A stretch of 43,081 nt of DNA from an uncultured Clostridia bacterium (lineage in GTDB: Bacteria > Bacillota > Clostridia > Oscillospirales > Ruminococcaceae). Below, piece after piece: positions 26,043 to 33,825 of the stretch (position 1 is the stretch's first letter; each line of letters begins with the position of its first letter). The notes under the pieces are model-generated. The model was not told the DNA's origin and did not search any database. It was given only the letters and a program-made list of their open reading frames with translations. Position numbers and translations under genes: made by a program. The DNA lies in assembly GCA_947626755.1 (NCBI GenBank), contig CANQTP010000018.1, forward strand, positions 1 through 43,081. Direction: 5' to 3'.

Positions 26043-27029
26043 TCATTCGCCCTCGTAGCTGAAATTCCACGATCTCCGCAGGCTGTCCATGATCTTCATG
26101 TTGTTTAACGTGTCGGAAAGCGGATTCAGGCGGCTTTCTTTCAAGCCTGCGGCAAGACAATTCTGAACTTCCATGATCTCAAATTCGTAACCGTTGCAAA
26201 GGTGCGGGGTCTTGCTTTCCTCGACAAAACGGTTGTTTTTATCGTAAAGCCGAACGGTGTCGGTGCAGAAAAACCACGGGTCAAAAGCGATCCTGCCGTC
26301 CGTTCCCACGATCACCGCGCGGTTTTCGTTGTCGATGTCAAATCCCGACACAAAGCTTGCGTAAGCGTCCTTGTACTTCATGATAACGGCTTCGTCCATG
26401 TCAACGCCCAGACCTGCAATATTCACCGAGGAATTTATTTCCTGCGGTTCAAAGCCGAGAAAAGCGGTTATGAAACTTATGGGGTAAACGCTGAGATCAA
26501 GAAGCGCACCGCCGCCCAGTTCGGGACGGAAAAGCCTGTCCTGCGGGTCAAATTCAACAGCGTTTGAAAAATCCGCCCGTATTGCTTTTATTTTTCCGAT
26601 CTTTCCATCGTCAAACCACTGTTTTGCCTTTAAAAATACGGGCAGACACTTTGTCCACATGGCTTCCATGAAAAACAGGTCTTTTGCCTTTGCAATAGAA
26701 ATAAGCTCTTCAAGCCGGGAAACGTTCAGGGTGATACTTTTTTCGCAGAGAACATTTTTCCCATGCTCAAAGCAGAGTTTGACATTTTCGTAATGGCAGC
26801 TCATTGGGGAAGCCACATAAATTACATCGATTTCCGGGTCTGCGGCAAGTTCTTCATAACTGCCGTAGAATTTTTCTGCGCCGAACTCATCGGCAAACTG
26901 CTTTGCTTTTTGGGAATTTCTCGAAGCGCAGGCGTATAATTTCGCATCGGGGACGTAATTTACCGCTTTTGCAAAAGTATGCGCTATCTTGCCTGTAGCC
27001 ATAATGCCCCAGTTAAAAATTTTCTCCAT
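26043..27029 (-). CDS. Gfo/Idh/MocA-family oxidoreductase
   Basis: A 328-residue NAD(P)-dependent oxidoreductase. The N-terminal Rossmann fold begins NWGIMATGKIAHTF, with the ASxMSCHYE stretch and CEKSITLN (usual form EKP; here EKS). A C-terminal alpha/beta domain (about 125-325) binds the substrate, with GGGALLDLSVYPI. The substrate is probably a sugar or inositol derivative, but it cannot be read from the sequence. It follows the small gene at 27044 by 14 bp, and both are probably transcribed from the promoter at 27386-27414. Confidence 0.9.
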   Translation of the reverse strand: MEKIFNWGIMATGKIAHTFAKAVNYVPDAKLYACASRNSQKAKQFADEFGAEKFYGSYEELAADPEIDVIYVASPMSCHYENVKLCFEHGKNVLCEKSITLNVSRLEELISIAKAKDLFFMEAMWTKCLPVFLKAKQWFDDGKIGKIKAIRADFSNAVEFDPQDRLFRPELGGGALLDLSVYPISFITAFLGFEPQEINSSVNIAGLGVDMDEAVIMKYKDAYASFVSGFDIDNENRAVIVGTDGRIAFDPWFFCTDTVRLYDKNNRFVEESKTPHLCNGYEFEIMEVQNCLAAGLKESRLNPLSDTLNNMKIMDSLRRSWNFSYEGE

Positions 27030-27043
27030 TTAAACACTGCCTT

Positions 27044-27355
27044 TCATAAATTTTTCAGACGATAGCCGAGGTTTGGGGAAAGATACTCATGCTCTTTTGT
27101 CCAATCGAGGAATTTTTCTTCAATATAGTCGCAAAGTGCGGCAAAACCCTCCTCGGACATATCAAATTCCGCTTCGGAATCAACGGTCGATTTCTCAAAA
27201 CACAATACTCCGATCCAAGTCTGTACCGTAATTTTTTCGGCGGGGGTGATGCGGAAATTAAAATCATCGTTCTTGGTTCCGCGCTTGCAGCCGCTGTATT
27301 TTCCGCCCATGCTGAAATATTCATAGGCGGGGATATTGAATGCTTTTTCGCTCAT
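27044..27355 (-). CDS. small hypothetical protein, about 103 aa
   Basis: A 103-residue soluble protein not recognised. It is predicted to be mixed alpha/beta: a Gly/Lys-rich N-terminal half (YFSMGGKYSGCKRGTKNDDF), a strand-rich middle (ITVQTWIGVLCFE), and a Glu-rich helical C-terminal half. No motif or membrane segment is seen. The start at 27355 (MSEKAFN) was chosen over 27364 because AAGGA lies nine bases upstream. It is the first gene of a two-gene unit with the oxidoreductase. Confidence 0.7.
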   Translation of the reverse strand: MSEKAFNIPAYEYFSMGGKYSGCKRGTKNDDFNFRITPAEKITVQTWIGVLCFEKSTVDSEAEFDMSEEGFAALCDYIEEKFLDWTKEHEYLSPNLGYRLKNL

Positions 27356-27385
27356 AAAGATCATTCCTTAACAATGTTTGAAAAC

Positions 27386-27414
27386 ATTATAACACACTTC
27401 CTAAAAAATTTCAA
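27386..27414 (-). promoter_or_regulatory. sigma-A promoter of the small gene/oxidoreductase unit
   Basis: On the minus strand: -35 TTGAAA (27409-27414), 17-bp spacer, -10 TATAAT (27386-27391) preceded by TGT. It lies just after the stop of the IseA-like lipoprotein gene, so it separates the two transcription units. Confidence 0.75.
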
Positions 27415-27420
27415 GAGCTT

Positions 27421-29691
27421 TTAATTAATTTCCACTATCGGCAGCTCGGAGCATACATAGCAGTGATCAAAGAAATGTCCATTATCAGTGTTATTTGTAT
27501 CACTGTCAAAATATATATCCGCTTTATATTCTGTGCCGTCAGGCATTATGAAAGTAAGCGGCATACCGTATACGCCATATCCGTTACCGATGATCGTTGA
27601 CCAGCTGTAAGGATCAATTATCGCTTCGGGAAGATAGTATTCGGGCGCGGATAATTTTCTGTAAATAACGCCGTCCTTTTCCGTGTAAACATCGGTTATG
27701 TATTTTCGGATATATTCGCTTCGCAGCGCGCCCTGTTTTTTCTGATAATAATCAAGATCTTTTTCTTCTATAATAATTTTATCTTTCCCGAACATATCCG
27801 CAAAGAACATTACCATTTCGGAAATTGACATATCAATATCGGTGGGGATATATATTTCGCCGTCTATCTCGATATTTTTTGTTTTATCGGTATTGCCGCC
27901 GCTCAGAATTTTATTGAGTGTGTCCCTTTTGGCGGAAAGCGCGGTAAATGCCGTATTATTCGGCTCCGGAAAGAAAAATTCGCTTTCGATATTGTCAAGT
28001 CTCCAGCCGTATTCATCAGAATTTATAAGATCCATTGTCATATAAGAGGGTTCTGCAACATCATGACCTATGGCAATTATTTCTGCAAAGCTGCCGTCAT
28101 ATGAAATTATATAAAATTCATCGGGATCGGGCTTTGTCATTACGCCTGTGTATTGATGTCTGGCGCAAAGATAGCCGTCGATCATTTTATATTCGGGGAC
28201 ATTTTTTTCGTCGGACTCAAAAAGAGTTTTTTGCATTTCCTCATCGGAAATATAATTTTCCGTAAAAGCGGCACGCATTTGTTTTGTAAGTTCATCAAAA
28301 TTTGACGCGTATTCCTGATCAATGGGAGCATATGTATATTCTTCTCTATCGTTTTTTTCAAGAACATTATCAAGATCTCCGAAATATGTGTCATCGTAAT
28401 TTTTGAAACCTGTTACGTTTGCGTAAAGCATGGCTCTTGAGTCTGCAATTTTAATTACGGCTTCCTTCAATTCGCTTTTAACATTTTCGGATACGTCCGC
28501 ATCTTTGAACGGAATAAATTTTTCAATGGGTATTTCCGTTTTCTTTTCTTCAATGGGGATCCCCGATGAGATAACGGGACTTCCGTCTTTTTCATTTATA
28601 ATAATAGTATAGCTGTTTGTTGAACCGTCGCTGTAATAAAATGAATGTGAAGCGTTCTGTTCAAAAATATCCATTTTCGGTTCGAGCATATAATATCTTT
28701 TAGCGTCATGATCGCGGAATATTTTGCCGTCTTTTTCAATAAAAATATCATCAATATAATTTTCCGAATACATTTCGCAGGGATATTCGTCAAATGTTTC
28801 TGAGAAAAAGTCATGCATTTCCTCAATTGACATATCAAGATCGGTCTCGATATAAATTTTATCATCATCAAAAATAATTTCGGGATCGTCCGTGTAATTT
28901 CCGCCGTTAAGTATCTTGTTTAGCGTGTCCTTTTTCAGATAAAGCGCGGTGTAGAAAAGATCTGCTTCAGATGGGTAACATTCCTGAAAATAATCAAGTC
29001 TCCAACCGTGTTCGTCCGATCTCCGGAGTTTCAGATAATATTTTTTCTCATTTTCGGGAGAACCCTCTTCATCGGCAATAATTTCTGCGGAATTACCCTC
29101 GCAGGAGCATATTTTAATATTGTTAAAATCTATCGGATATAAATTATCTCTCTTGCGAATTTTCATACAGAGTTTTCCGTCAATTATCTTGTAATTCTCT
29201 GAAATAAAAAGAGCTTCATTTATGTCTTTTTCGGAAGAATGATTTTCCGTAAAGGCTTCAAGCATCTTCTGAACGAGCTTTTCTTCCGAATCCGCATAAT
29301 CCGTATTTAACGGGGAATAAAAATCGCCTGTCAGATCGTTATATTCAAGGACAGTATCGGTATCTGAGGCGTTTTCAAAATAATCCGAACCGGAGCAGAA
29401 TCTGTTCGATGAATTATAGAAAGAAAACGCATCGGAAATTTTATGTACAGCTTCGCGGAGCTCTTTTTCTTCTGTTTTATCCGCCTTTCTTTTATCGGAA
29501 AAGGGATCAAATATCCCGATATTTATTTTGCTGTTTTCGATGATTGGATCGTCATTTTCAAGCATTTCCGTAAGCGTAAGGGAAGTGGTTTCCGAGGAAA
29601 CGGAGGTTGTAACTTCGGGGGTATTTTCATCGGTTTCACATGAGGAAAATAACAGGCATACTGCCGAGACAAAAATAATAATTTTTTTCAT
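27421..29691 (-). CDS. lipoprotein with four IseA-like units
   Basis: A 756-residue lipoprotein with lipobox FSSC (Cys18) and a Thr/Ser-rich linker. It contains two copies of a two-part module. Part A (about 75-235 and 400-575) has Y-P-I/L-x-x-(D/E)-Y-A, then an AFTEN helix and a YKIIDG/YKMIDG strand. Part B (about 240-390 and 580-756) has RDTLNKIL-type, DMSIEEM or DMSISEM, and YIDDIFIEKDGKI or YITDVYTEKDGVI. The repeat theme (a D-loop, an EE-rich helix, then an FTE/YI segment and a DGK strand) recalls the YoeB/IseA inhibitor of DL-endopeptidases, here in tandem. The first gene of the pair encodes a paralogue 13 bp upstream. Inhibitor function is inferred; the duplication is visible. Confidence 0.7.
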   Translation of the reverse strand: MKKIIIFVSAVCLLFSSCETDENTPEVTTSVSSETTSLTLTEMLENDDPIIENSKINIGIFDPFSDKRKADKTEEKELREAVHKISDAFSFYNSSNRFCSGSDYFENASDTDTVLEYNDLTGDFYSPLNTDYADSEEKLVQKMLEAFTENHSSEKDINEALFISENYKIIDGKLCMKIRKRDNLYPIDFNNIKICSCEGNSAEIIADEEGSPENEKKYYLKLRRSDEHGWRLDYFQECYPSEADLFYTALYLKKDTLNKILNGGNYTDDPEIIFDDDKIYIETDLDMSIEEMHDFFSETFDEYPCEMYSENYIDDIFIEKDGKIFRDHDAKRYYMLEPKMDIFEQNASHSFYYSDGSTNSYTIIINEKDGSPVISSGIPIEEKKTEIPIEKFIPFKDADVSENVKSELKEAVIKIADSRAMLYANVTGFKNYDDTYFGDLDNVLEKNDREEYTYAPIDQEYASNFDELTKQMRAAFTENYISDEEMQKTLFESDEKNVPEYKMIDGYLCARHQYTGVMTKPDPDEFYIISYDGSFAEIIAIGHDVAEPSYMTMDLINSDEYGWRLDNIESEFFFPEPNNTAFTALSAKRDTLNKILSGGNTDKTKNIEIDGEIYIPTDIDMSISEMVMFFADMFGKDKIIIEEKDLDYYQKKQGALRSEYIRKYITDVYTEKDGVIYRKLSAPEYYLPEAIIDPYSWSTIIGNGYGVYGMPLTFIMPDGTEYKADIYFDSDTNNTDNGHFFDHCYVCSELPIVEIN

Positions 29692-29704
29692 AAAAACACG
29701 TCCT

Positions 29705-31501
29705 TTACTTTATTTCTATAAGCGGAAGTTCCGAAGCGATATAAATGAATTCGTATTCATTTTCTGAATAATTTGTCATTGAATAATATACCGAAACATC
29801 GGAAGATGTAATATTTCCCTCTCTGTCCCTGAATTCCGTTTCAGCCGTAAACATGGAATTATCCGTATTTATTGCGGAAGTGCTCAGCCGGAGACCTTCT
29901 TTGACTTTATTTTCGGTGTCGGGAGAAAAAACAATTTCGGGAAGATAATACCTCGGCGCAGAATTTCTTCGGTAAACTTTGCCGTCCTGCTCATAATAAA
30001 CATTTGTTATATATTTTTTTATAAGTTCATTTCTAAGGTCGTCTCCTATGGTCACACCGCTGAATGATTCCGGGGGGTTAAAACTTTTTAAGGCAAATGT
30101 TTCGTTAAAAAAATTCTCCATTTCTTTTATTGAAACAATATTATTTTTTGTGTATGTTTCGTTGTTTACCGTAATTGTTTCCACGTCGGGCGAGGGAATC
30201 CCGCCTAAAATATTGTTTAGTTTTTCGGTTTTCAGATAAATTGCATTATACAGCATTTCATTCATTTTCTGTGCGTTTTCATCAATTTCCGAAACAGATA
30301 CATTTTCTTCATAGGGAACATCGGTCTCGGCTTTTATGAGTGCAAATTGTTTCTTTATCGGCAGATCGTTATAAATGACGTCATTTCCGTTTTCACCGCC
30401 GGTAAGCCGGATATGTATATTTTCTGTCGTATTGCTGTATCGGTCGAAAAATGTTCTGTCCTGACCAAAATCACAAGGGTCAATTATAATTTCGGGGATA
30501 TAATATTTATCCGCGTTTTTATCGCGGTAAATTATTCCGCTTTCCTCGTAATAAACATCGTCGATATATTGCTTTGAATAGCTGTTATAGATCCCCGTGC
30601 AGAATGTGTCCGCAAAAATTTCCTTCATATCGGAAATGCTCATTGTAATGTCGGTCTCGGCAAATTCTTTACCGTCAACTGTGATCTCACGCGGACTCGG
30701 GGGAGTTGCTCCGCCGTCAAGTATCATATTTATAATGTCGGTCTTGACATAAAGCAAGTTATAAAAAATATCCGCTTCATCAAGGTCGCAGCTTTCTATT
30801 CGTGAAGCCCGCCAGCCGTATTCTTCGGAATATTCAAGAGAAATATAATAGTCCTCTTCCCGTTCTTTTTCCGAGAAAATTATTGCTTCGGCAGTTTTGC
30901 CGTCACAATCGAGAATTTTTATATTTTCATAACTTGTCGGCATAGGTATCGGACCGCTGAAAGTCAGCATACACAATGTTCCGTCAATTATTTGATATTT
31001 TGGGACTATTTCTGTTCCGTCACTGTTTTCAAACAATTCGTTATAAAGTTTTTCATCGTCAATAAATTTTTCCGAAAGTGCAGAGCGGATATTTTTCATA
31101 AGTTCCTCCTCATCGGCGGCATAATCGGTATTTATCGGATAGTAATGATATGTATAGTCCCATACTTTCTCCTCGTGTACTGTATTTTCAAGATCGGCAA
31201 AATTATTGTAATATTTTGAGCTTTCGGGGAATTGTCCGTACAGAAAACCGCAGGCGTCAAAAATTTTCCCCAGTGAATCGACGATCTCCGCGGACTGCTG
31301 TTCGGTGGGCTGCGGTTTATCGGAATATATGGCAAAGAAATCATATTCGTGCGGATCGTTCTCGCTTATTTCTGTTATCTGTGTTGTTTCGGGAAGAGGG
31401 ATCTTTGTTTCTTCGGGAATATTTTCATCTTTCTTTTGGCAGGAAACGGCTGTCAGAGCCGCTGTCAGGATCAGCGCAGATGTTTTTATGTAATTTTTCA
31501 T
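29705..31501 (-). CDS. lipoprotein with IseA-like units, shortened paralogue
   Basis: A 598-residue lipoprotein with a C-terminal-of-signal Cys21 (TAVSC). It shares the modular plan of its downstream neighbour: Part A (about 65-230, with YYPINTDYAADEEEL and YQIIDGTLCM), Part B (about 235-375, with ITMSISDMKEIF and YIDDVYYEESGIIYR), and a second Part B (about 405-598, with VSIKEMENFFNETF and YITNVYYEQDGKVYR). The second Part A is missing, so it looks like a copy that lost one unit, or one before full duplication. It is first in the two-gene unit. Its promoter carries WalR-like boxes and a 17-bp inverted repeat. It has an AGAGGT RBS. Confidence 0.7.
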   Translation of the reverse strand: MKNYIKTSALILTAALTAVSCQKKDENIPEETKIPLPETTQITEISENDPHEYDFFAIYSDKPQPTEQQSAEIVDSLGKIFDACGFLYGQFPESSKYYNNFADLENTVHEEKVWDYTYHYYPINTDYAADEEELMKNIRSALSEKFIDDEKLYNELFENSDGTEIVPKYQIIDGTLCMLTFSGPIPMPTSYENIKILDCDGKTAEAIIFSEKEREEDYYISLEYSEEYGWRASRIESCDLDEADIFYNLLYVKTDIINMILDGGATPPSPREITVDGKEFAETDITMSISDMKEIFADTFCTGIYNSYSKQYIDDVYYEESGIIYRDKNADKYYIPEIIIDPCDFGQDRTFFDRYSNTTENIHIRLTGGENGNDVIYNDLPIKKQFALIKAETDVPYEENVSVSEIDENAQKMNEMLYNAIYLKTEKLNNILGGIPSPDVETITVNNETYTKNNIVSIKEMENFFNETFALKSFNPPESFSGVTIGDDLRNELIKKYITNVYYEQDGKVYRRNSAPRYYLPEIVFSPDTENKVKEGLRLSTSAINTDNSMFTAETEFRDREGNITSSDVSVYYSMTNYSENEYEFIYIASELPLIEIK

Positions 31502-31513
31502 ATGTATACCTCT

Positions 31514-31566
31514 TTTGATATGCGGAAATTTTTACAATTATAATTATACAATTTCCGCATATCAAA
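31514..31566. repeat. 17-bp inverted repeat around the lipoprotein promoter -10
   Basis: A perfect inverted repeat: left arm 31514-31530 (TTTGATATGCGGAAATT), right arm 31550-31566 (its exact complement), loop 31531-31549. The right arm lies in the -35/-10 spacer and the left arm in the early transcribed region, flanking the -10. It could be a repressor operator or fold as RNA next to the RBS at 31508-31513. Confidence 0.9.
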
Positions 31567-31571
31567 TGCAA
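31543..31571 (-). promoter_or_regulatory. promoter of the IseA-like lipoprotein pair
   Basis: On the minus strand: -35 TTGCAT (31566-31571), 17-bp spacer, -10 TATAAT (31543-31548). Expected transcription start is about 31536, so the leader is about 35 nt. Confidence 0.75.
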
Positions 31572-31598
31572 TTACAGAGCGGTTACAAATCGGTTACA
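31571..31598 (-). promoter_or_regulatory. three WalR-like direct-repeat boxes
   Basis: On the minus strand, TGTAAC (31593-31598), TGTAAC (31582-31587) and TGTAAT (31571-31576) follow one another at an exact 11-bp period with 5-bp gaps. Each fits the known WalR (YycF) box TGTWAH-N5-TGTWAH. The third box overlaps the -35 by one base, and the first overlaps the end of the upstream gene. In Bacillus, iseA is controlled by WalR, which agrees with the IseA-like products here. Direct proof would need DNA-binding data; an OmpR-family regulator with the same spacing preference is an alternative. Confidence 0.6.
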
Positions 31599-32004
31599 AA
31601 TTGGAAACAGCCGCTTTCAGTTCAATAAAACGCCGTGCAAAAAGCTCCGTAAGCGCAGCAGCGGGCATTGTTATGAAAAACCACAGCACCGAAAACGGCA
31701 GACAGATCTGTCCGAACAGGTCAAACATCAATCCCGAATAGTCCCATACGTTCCAGCCGAGCCACAGATTGACTATGCACCCTGCGATAAATTCAAGTAA
31801 CGTTATCACAACAGCGCCGAAAAGACATTTCATCATAAGCGGCTCCCGCGGACGTGAAACGAAATGCCTGTACAGTATCACAAGGCAAAGTCCGCCTGTA
31901 ATAGTCATGCTCCAGTGGGTGAAACCGCGGAAGATCACCTCAATGAGCGAGTAAAGTATTCCCCCGAAAAGGAAAAGCACAAAATTTTCAACAGCTTTCG
32001 GCAT
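31594..32004 (-). CDS. CmpB-like membrane protein (putative ABC permease)
   Basis: A 136-residue integral membrane protein with four predicted helices (about 7-27, 33-47, 58-85, 100-120). Its closing motif YSGLMFDLFGQICLPFSVLWF is typical of the small family often labelled putative ABC transporter permease (CmpB type). There is no partner ATPase nearby, so the label should not be taken as transport. The 3' end contains the first of the WalR-like boxes. It is transcribed in the same direction as the lipoproteins but separated from them by their own promoter. I see no clear promoter upstream. Confidence 0.75.
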   Translation of the reverse strand: MPKAVENFVLFLFGGILYSLIEVIFRGFTHWSMTITGGLCLVILYRHFVSRPREPLMMKCLFGAVVITLLEFIAGCIVNLWLGWNVWDYSGLMFDLFGQICLPFSVLWFFITMPAAALTELFARRFIELKAAVSNL

Positions 32005-32161
32005 AGAAAAAACCTCCGCATAATGTTGTTAATAATGTTATTTTCTGCGGAAATTTATCATCTATTTGCGGGAAGTTATGTAAATTGATCTTCAATTTTT
32101 TGCGAAAACGACAACATCATTTTTAACAAATGTACTGTAAAAATTTTGTGTAAAATATTTA

Positions 32162-32190
32162 TTGACAGATCTGGTTTGCTATGATAAACT
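32162..32190 (+). promoter_or_regulatory. candidate promoter of the BlaI-type regulator
   Basis: A perfect -35 TTGACA (32162-32167) with a weak -10 TAAACT (32185-32190) 17 bp later. A second option is the TATAAT at 32213-32218, inside the palindrome, lacking a good -35 but giving a more usual 20-nt leader. Both would be blocked by a protein bound at 32206-32223. Confidence 0.45.
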
Positions 32191-32205
32191 TATATTCGGA
32201 AACAA

Positions 32206-32223
32206 GGTTTATTATAATAAACC
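32206..32223 (+). promoter_or_regulatory. 18-bp perfect palindrome, likely operator
   Basis: GGTTTATTATAATAAACC is its own reverse complement. It lies between the candidate promoter and the RBS of the BlaI-family regulator gene, the usual place for an autoregulatory operator. It differs from the TACA/TGTA-type operators of Staphylococcus BlaI/MecI, and no second copy was noticed in the window. Confidence 0.6.
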
Positions 32224-32244
32224 GATTTGAAAGGAAAGATATTT

Positions 32245-32604
32245 ATGGAAGAATACAAACTTTTTGACGCGGAGTACAGATTTCTGTCGGTGATATGGGA
32301 TAACGAACCTGTGAATTCCACGGAACTTTCGCGGATCTGTTTCGGGAAATTAGGCTGGAAGAAATCCACGACTTTCAATATGATCCGCAAGCTGTCCGAG
32401 CGGGGATTTGTCCGTAACGAAAATGCCACCGTTACCGCAGTTGTAAAACGCGAACAAGTTGCAAAATATGAAAGCGAAGCGGTGGTCGAAAAGAATTTCG
32501 GCGGTTCTCTGCCTGCGTTCGTGGCGGCATTTCTGGACGGCAGAAAAATTACTCCCGAGGAAGCCGCCGAACTGAAAAAAATGATCGACGACAGCACTGT
32601 ATAA
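32245..32604 (+). CDS. BlaI/MecI/CopY-family transcriptional repressor
   Basis: A 119-residue winged-helix repressor: N-terminal wHTH (about 1-75, AEYRFLSVIWDNEPVNSTEL and KKSTTFNMIRKLSERGFV), then a short dimerisation helix region rich in Glu/Lys (about 90-115). The ATG at 32245 has AAAGGAAAG before it; an upstream TTG would give six extra residues but no RBS. In classical systems BlaI works with a BlaR1/MecR1 membrane sensor-protease and a beta-lactamase; neither is present here, so this is an orphan, and its inducer is unknown. Its own gene has a perfect palindrome upstream. Confidence 0.85.
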   Translation: MEEYKLFDAEYRFLSVIWDNEPVNSTELSRICFGKLGWKKSTTFNMIRKLSERGFVRNENATVTAVVKREQVAKYESEAVVEKNFGGSLPAFVAAFLDGRKITPEEAAELKKMIDDSTV

Positions 32605-32643
32605 TACAGAAAACAGCAATGTAAATTTTTATTATTAAAAATG

Positions 32644-32670
32644 CGTTCCCGTAATTGCGGGGACGTTTTT
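32644..32670 (+). terminator. intrinsic terminator after the BlaI-type gene
   Basis: CGTTCCCG (32644-32651) and CGGGGACG (32658-32665) form an 8-bp stem with one G-T wobble and a 6-nt loop, followed by five T. It lies 40 bp after the stop and separates the repressor from mtnA. Confidence 0.85.
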
Positions 32671-32720
32671 CTGTTTAATAAATAAATTAACAAAATATTG
32701 TTTTTTTGACGCTGTAAATA

Positions 32721-32729
32721 TGTTATAAT
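32721..32729 (+). promoter_or_regulatory. extended -10 promoter of mtnA
   Basis: TGTTATAAT at 32721-32729 gives an extended -10. Upstream -35-like sequences are poor or badly spaced (TTGACG at 32706-32711 is only 12 bp away). The mtnA ATG is about 28 bp further on. The same TGTTATAAT element occurs before the SPFH, GGDEF-EAL, small-gene and PBP-GGDEF units. Confidence 0.5.
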
Positions 32730-32756
32730 TTTCTTAAAAATAAAAGAGGTCTGTTT

Positions 32757-33812
32757 ATGGAATATCTTGATTCGGACAGCGTTCGCCTTTCGGAAGATGA
32801 TTCTGCGGTAATTATAATCGATCAGACGCTTCTGCCGTTAAGAACGGAATATAAATATCTCCGCACCGCAGAGGAAATTTTTGAAGCAATAAAAAATCTC
32901 CGAGTCCGCGGCGCACCTGCTATCGGGATCTGCGCGGGCTACGGAATGTTTATTCTCTCCCGCAGGATAATTTCCGAAAATGCCGATGTATTTACCGAAG
33001 AATTAAAAAATATCGGAAAATATCTTTGTTCCGCACGTCCCACGGCGGTGAACCTGTCCGCAGCGGTAAAAAGAATGATCTCGGAAGCGGAAAGAAATAA
33101 AGATCTGTCCGTGAATGAACTGCGCGAAGTCCTGAAAATCACCGCTGAAAATATCCACAAAGAAGATATTGAAATGTGCAGGAAAATTTCCGAATACGGA
33201 CTTTCCCTTGTGAAAAACGGCGACGGGATACTTACTCACTGCAATGCGGGACCGCTGGCAACTTCCCGTTACGGAACAGGTCTTGGAACGCTTTTTCTGG
33301 GAAAAGAGCGCGGATATGAATTTCACGTTTACGCCGATGAGACACGTCCGCTTTTGCAGGGCGCACGTTTAACTGCGTATGAACTTGACAAAGCGGGGAT
33401 AGATGTTACGCTTGTGTGCGATAATATGGCGGCTTCGCTTATGAAAGCAGGGAAGATCCAAGCCGTTTTTGCGGGCTGCGACCGCGTTGCCGCAAACGGA
33501 GATACGGCAAATAAGATCGGCACGAGCGGCGCGGCGATAATTGCAAAATATTACGGAGTGCCTTTTTATGTTTTCTGTCCGTCTACAACAATTGATCTTT
33601 CGTGTGAAAACGGCGGGGAAATTCCCATTGAATTCCGTGACGGCGGCGAGATACGGACTATGTTTTTCAAAGAACCGATCGCGCCCGATGTGAAATGCTA
33701 TAACCCGTCATTTGATGTTACGGACAACGAACTTATTACGGCAATTATCACCGAAAACGGAATTTGCCGTCCGCCGTATGGAGAAAATCTGAAAAAATTA
33801 TCCGCAATTTAA
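32757..33812 (+). CDS. mtnA: S-methyl-5-thioribose-1-phosphate isomerase
   Basis: Converts 5-methylthioribose-1-phosphate to 5-methylthioribulose-1-phosphate in the methionine salvage pathway. The 351-residue protein has the family signature RGAPAIG (51-57), the catalytic Cys162 in THCNAGPLAT, Asp242 in GCDRVAANGDTANKIGT, and the YADETRPLLQGARLTAYEL strand. All are intact. The related translation factor eIF2B-alpha family lacks these catalytic residues. No mtnK, mtnB/C or other salvage gene is in the window, so the substrate source is not shown. RBS AAAGAGG, followed 13 bp later by the next gene, with which it is probably cotranscribed. Confidence 0.94.
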   Translation: MEYLDSDSVRLSEDDSAVIIIDQTLLPLRTEYKYLRTAEEIFEAIKNLRVRGAPAIGICAGYGMFILSRRIISENADVFTEELKNIGKYLCSARPTAVNLSAAVKRMISEAERNKDLSVNELREVLKITAENIHKEDIEMCRKISEYGLSLVKNGDGILTHCNAGPLATSRYGTGLGTLFLGKERGYEFHVYADETRPLLQGARLTAYELDKAGIDVTLVCDNMAASLMKAGKIQAVFAGCDRVAANGDTANKIGTSGAAIIAKYYGVPFYVFCPSTTIDLSCENGGEIPIEFRDGGEIRTMFFKEPIAPDVKCYNPSFDVTDNELITAIITENGICRPPYGENLKKLSAI

Positions 33813-33825
33813 AAGGAGAGATCTT

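Noticed and set aside
31594-32004. ABC transporter permease function for the CmpB-like protein
   Set aside because: No ATPase or binding protein is adjacent, and the family label is historical. It is reported as a membrane protein only.
32257-32604. beta-lactamase resistance locus
   Set aside because: Only a BlaI-type repressor is present. There is no beta-lactamase, penicillin-binding protein or BlaR1 sensor gene in the window.
32700-32720. TTGACG at 32706-32711 as -35 of mtnA
   Set aside because: Spacing to the TATAAT at 32724 is only 12 bp, so the extended -10 alone is reported.
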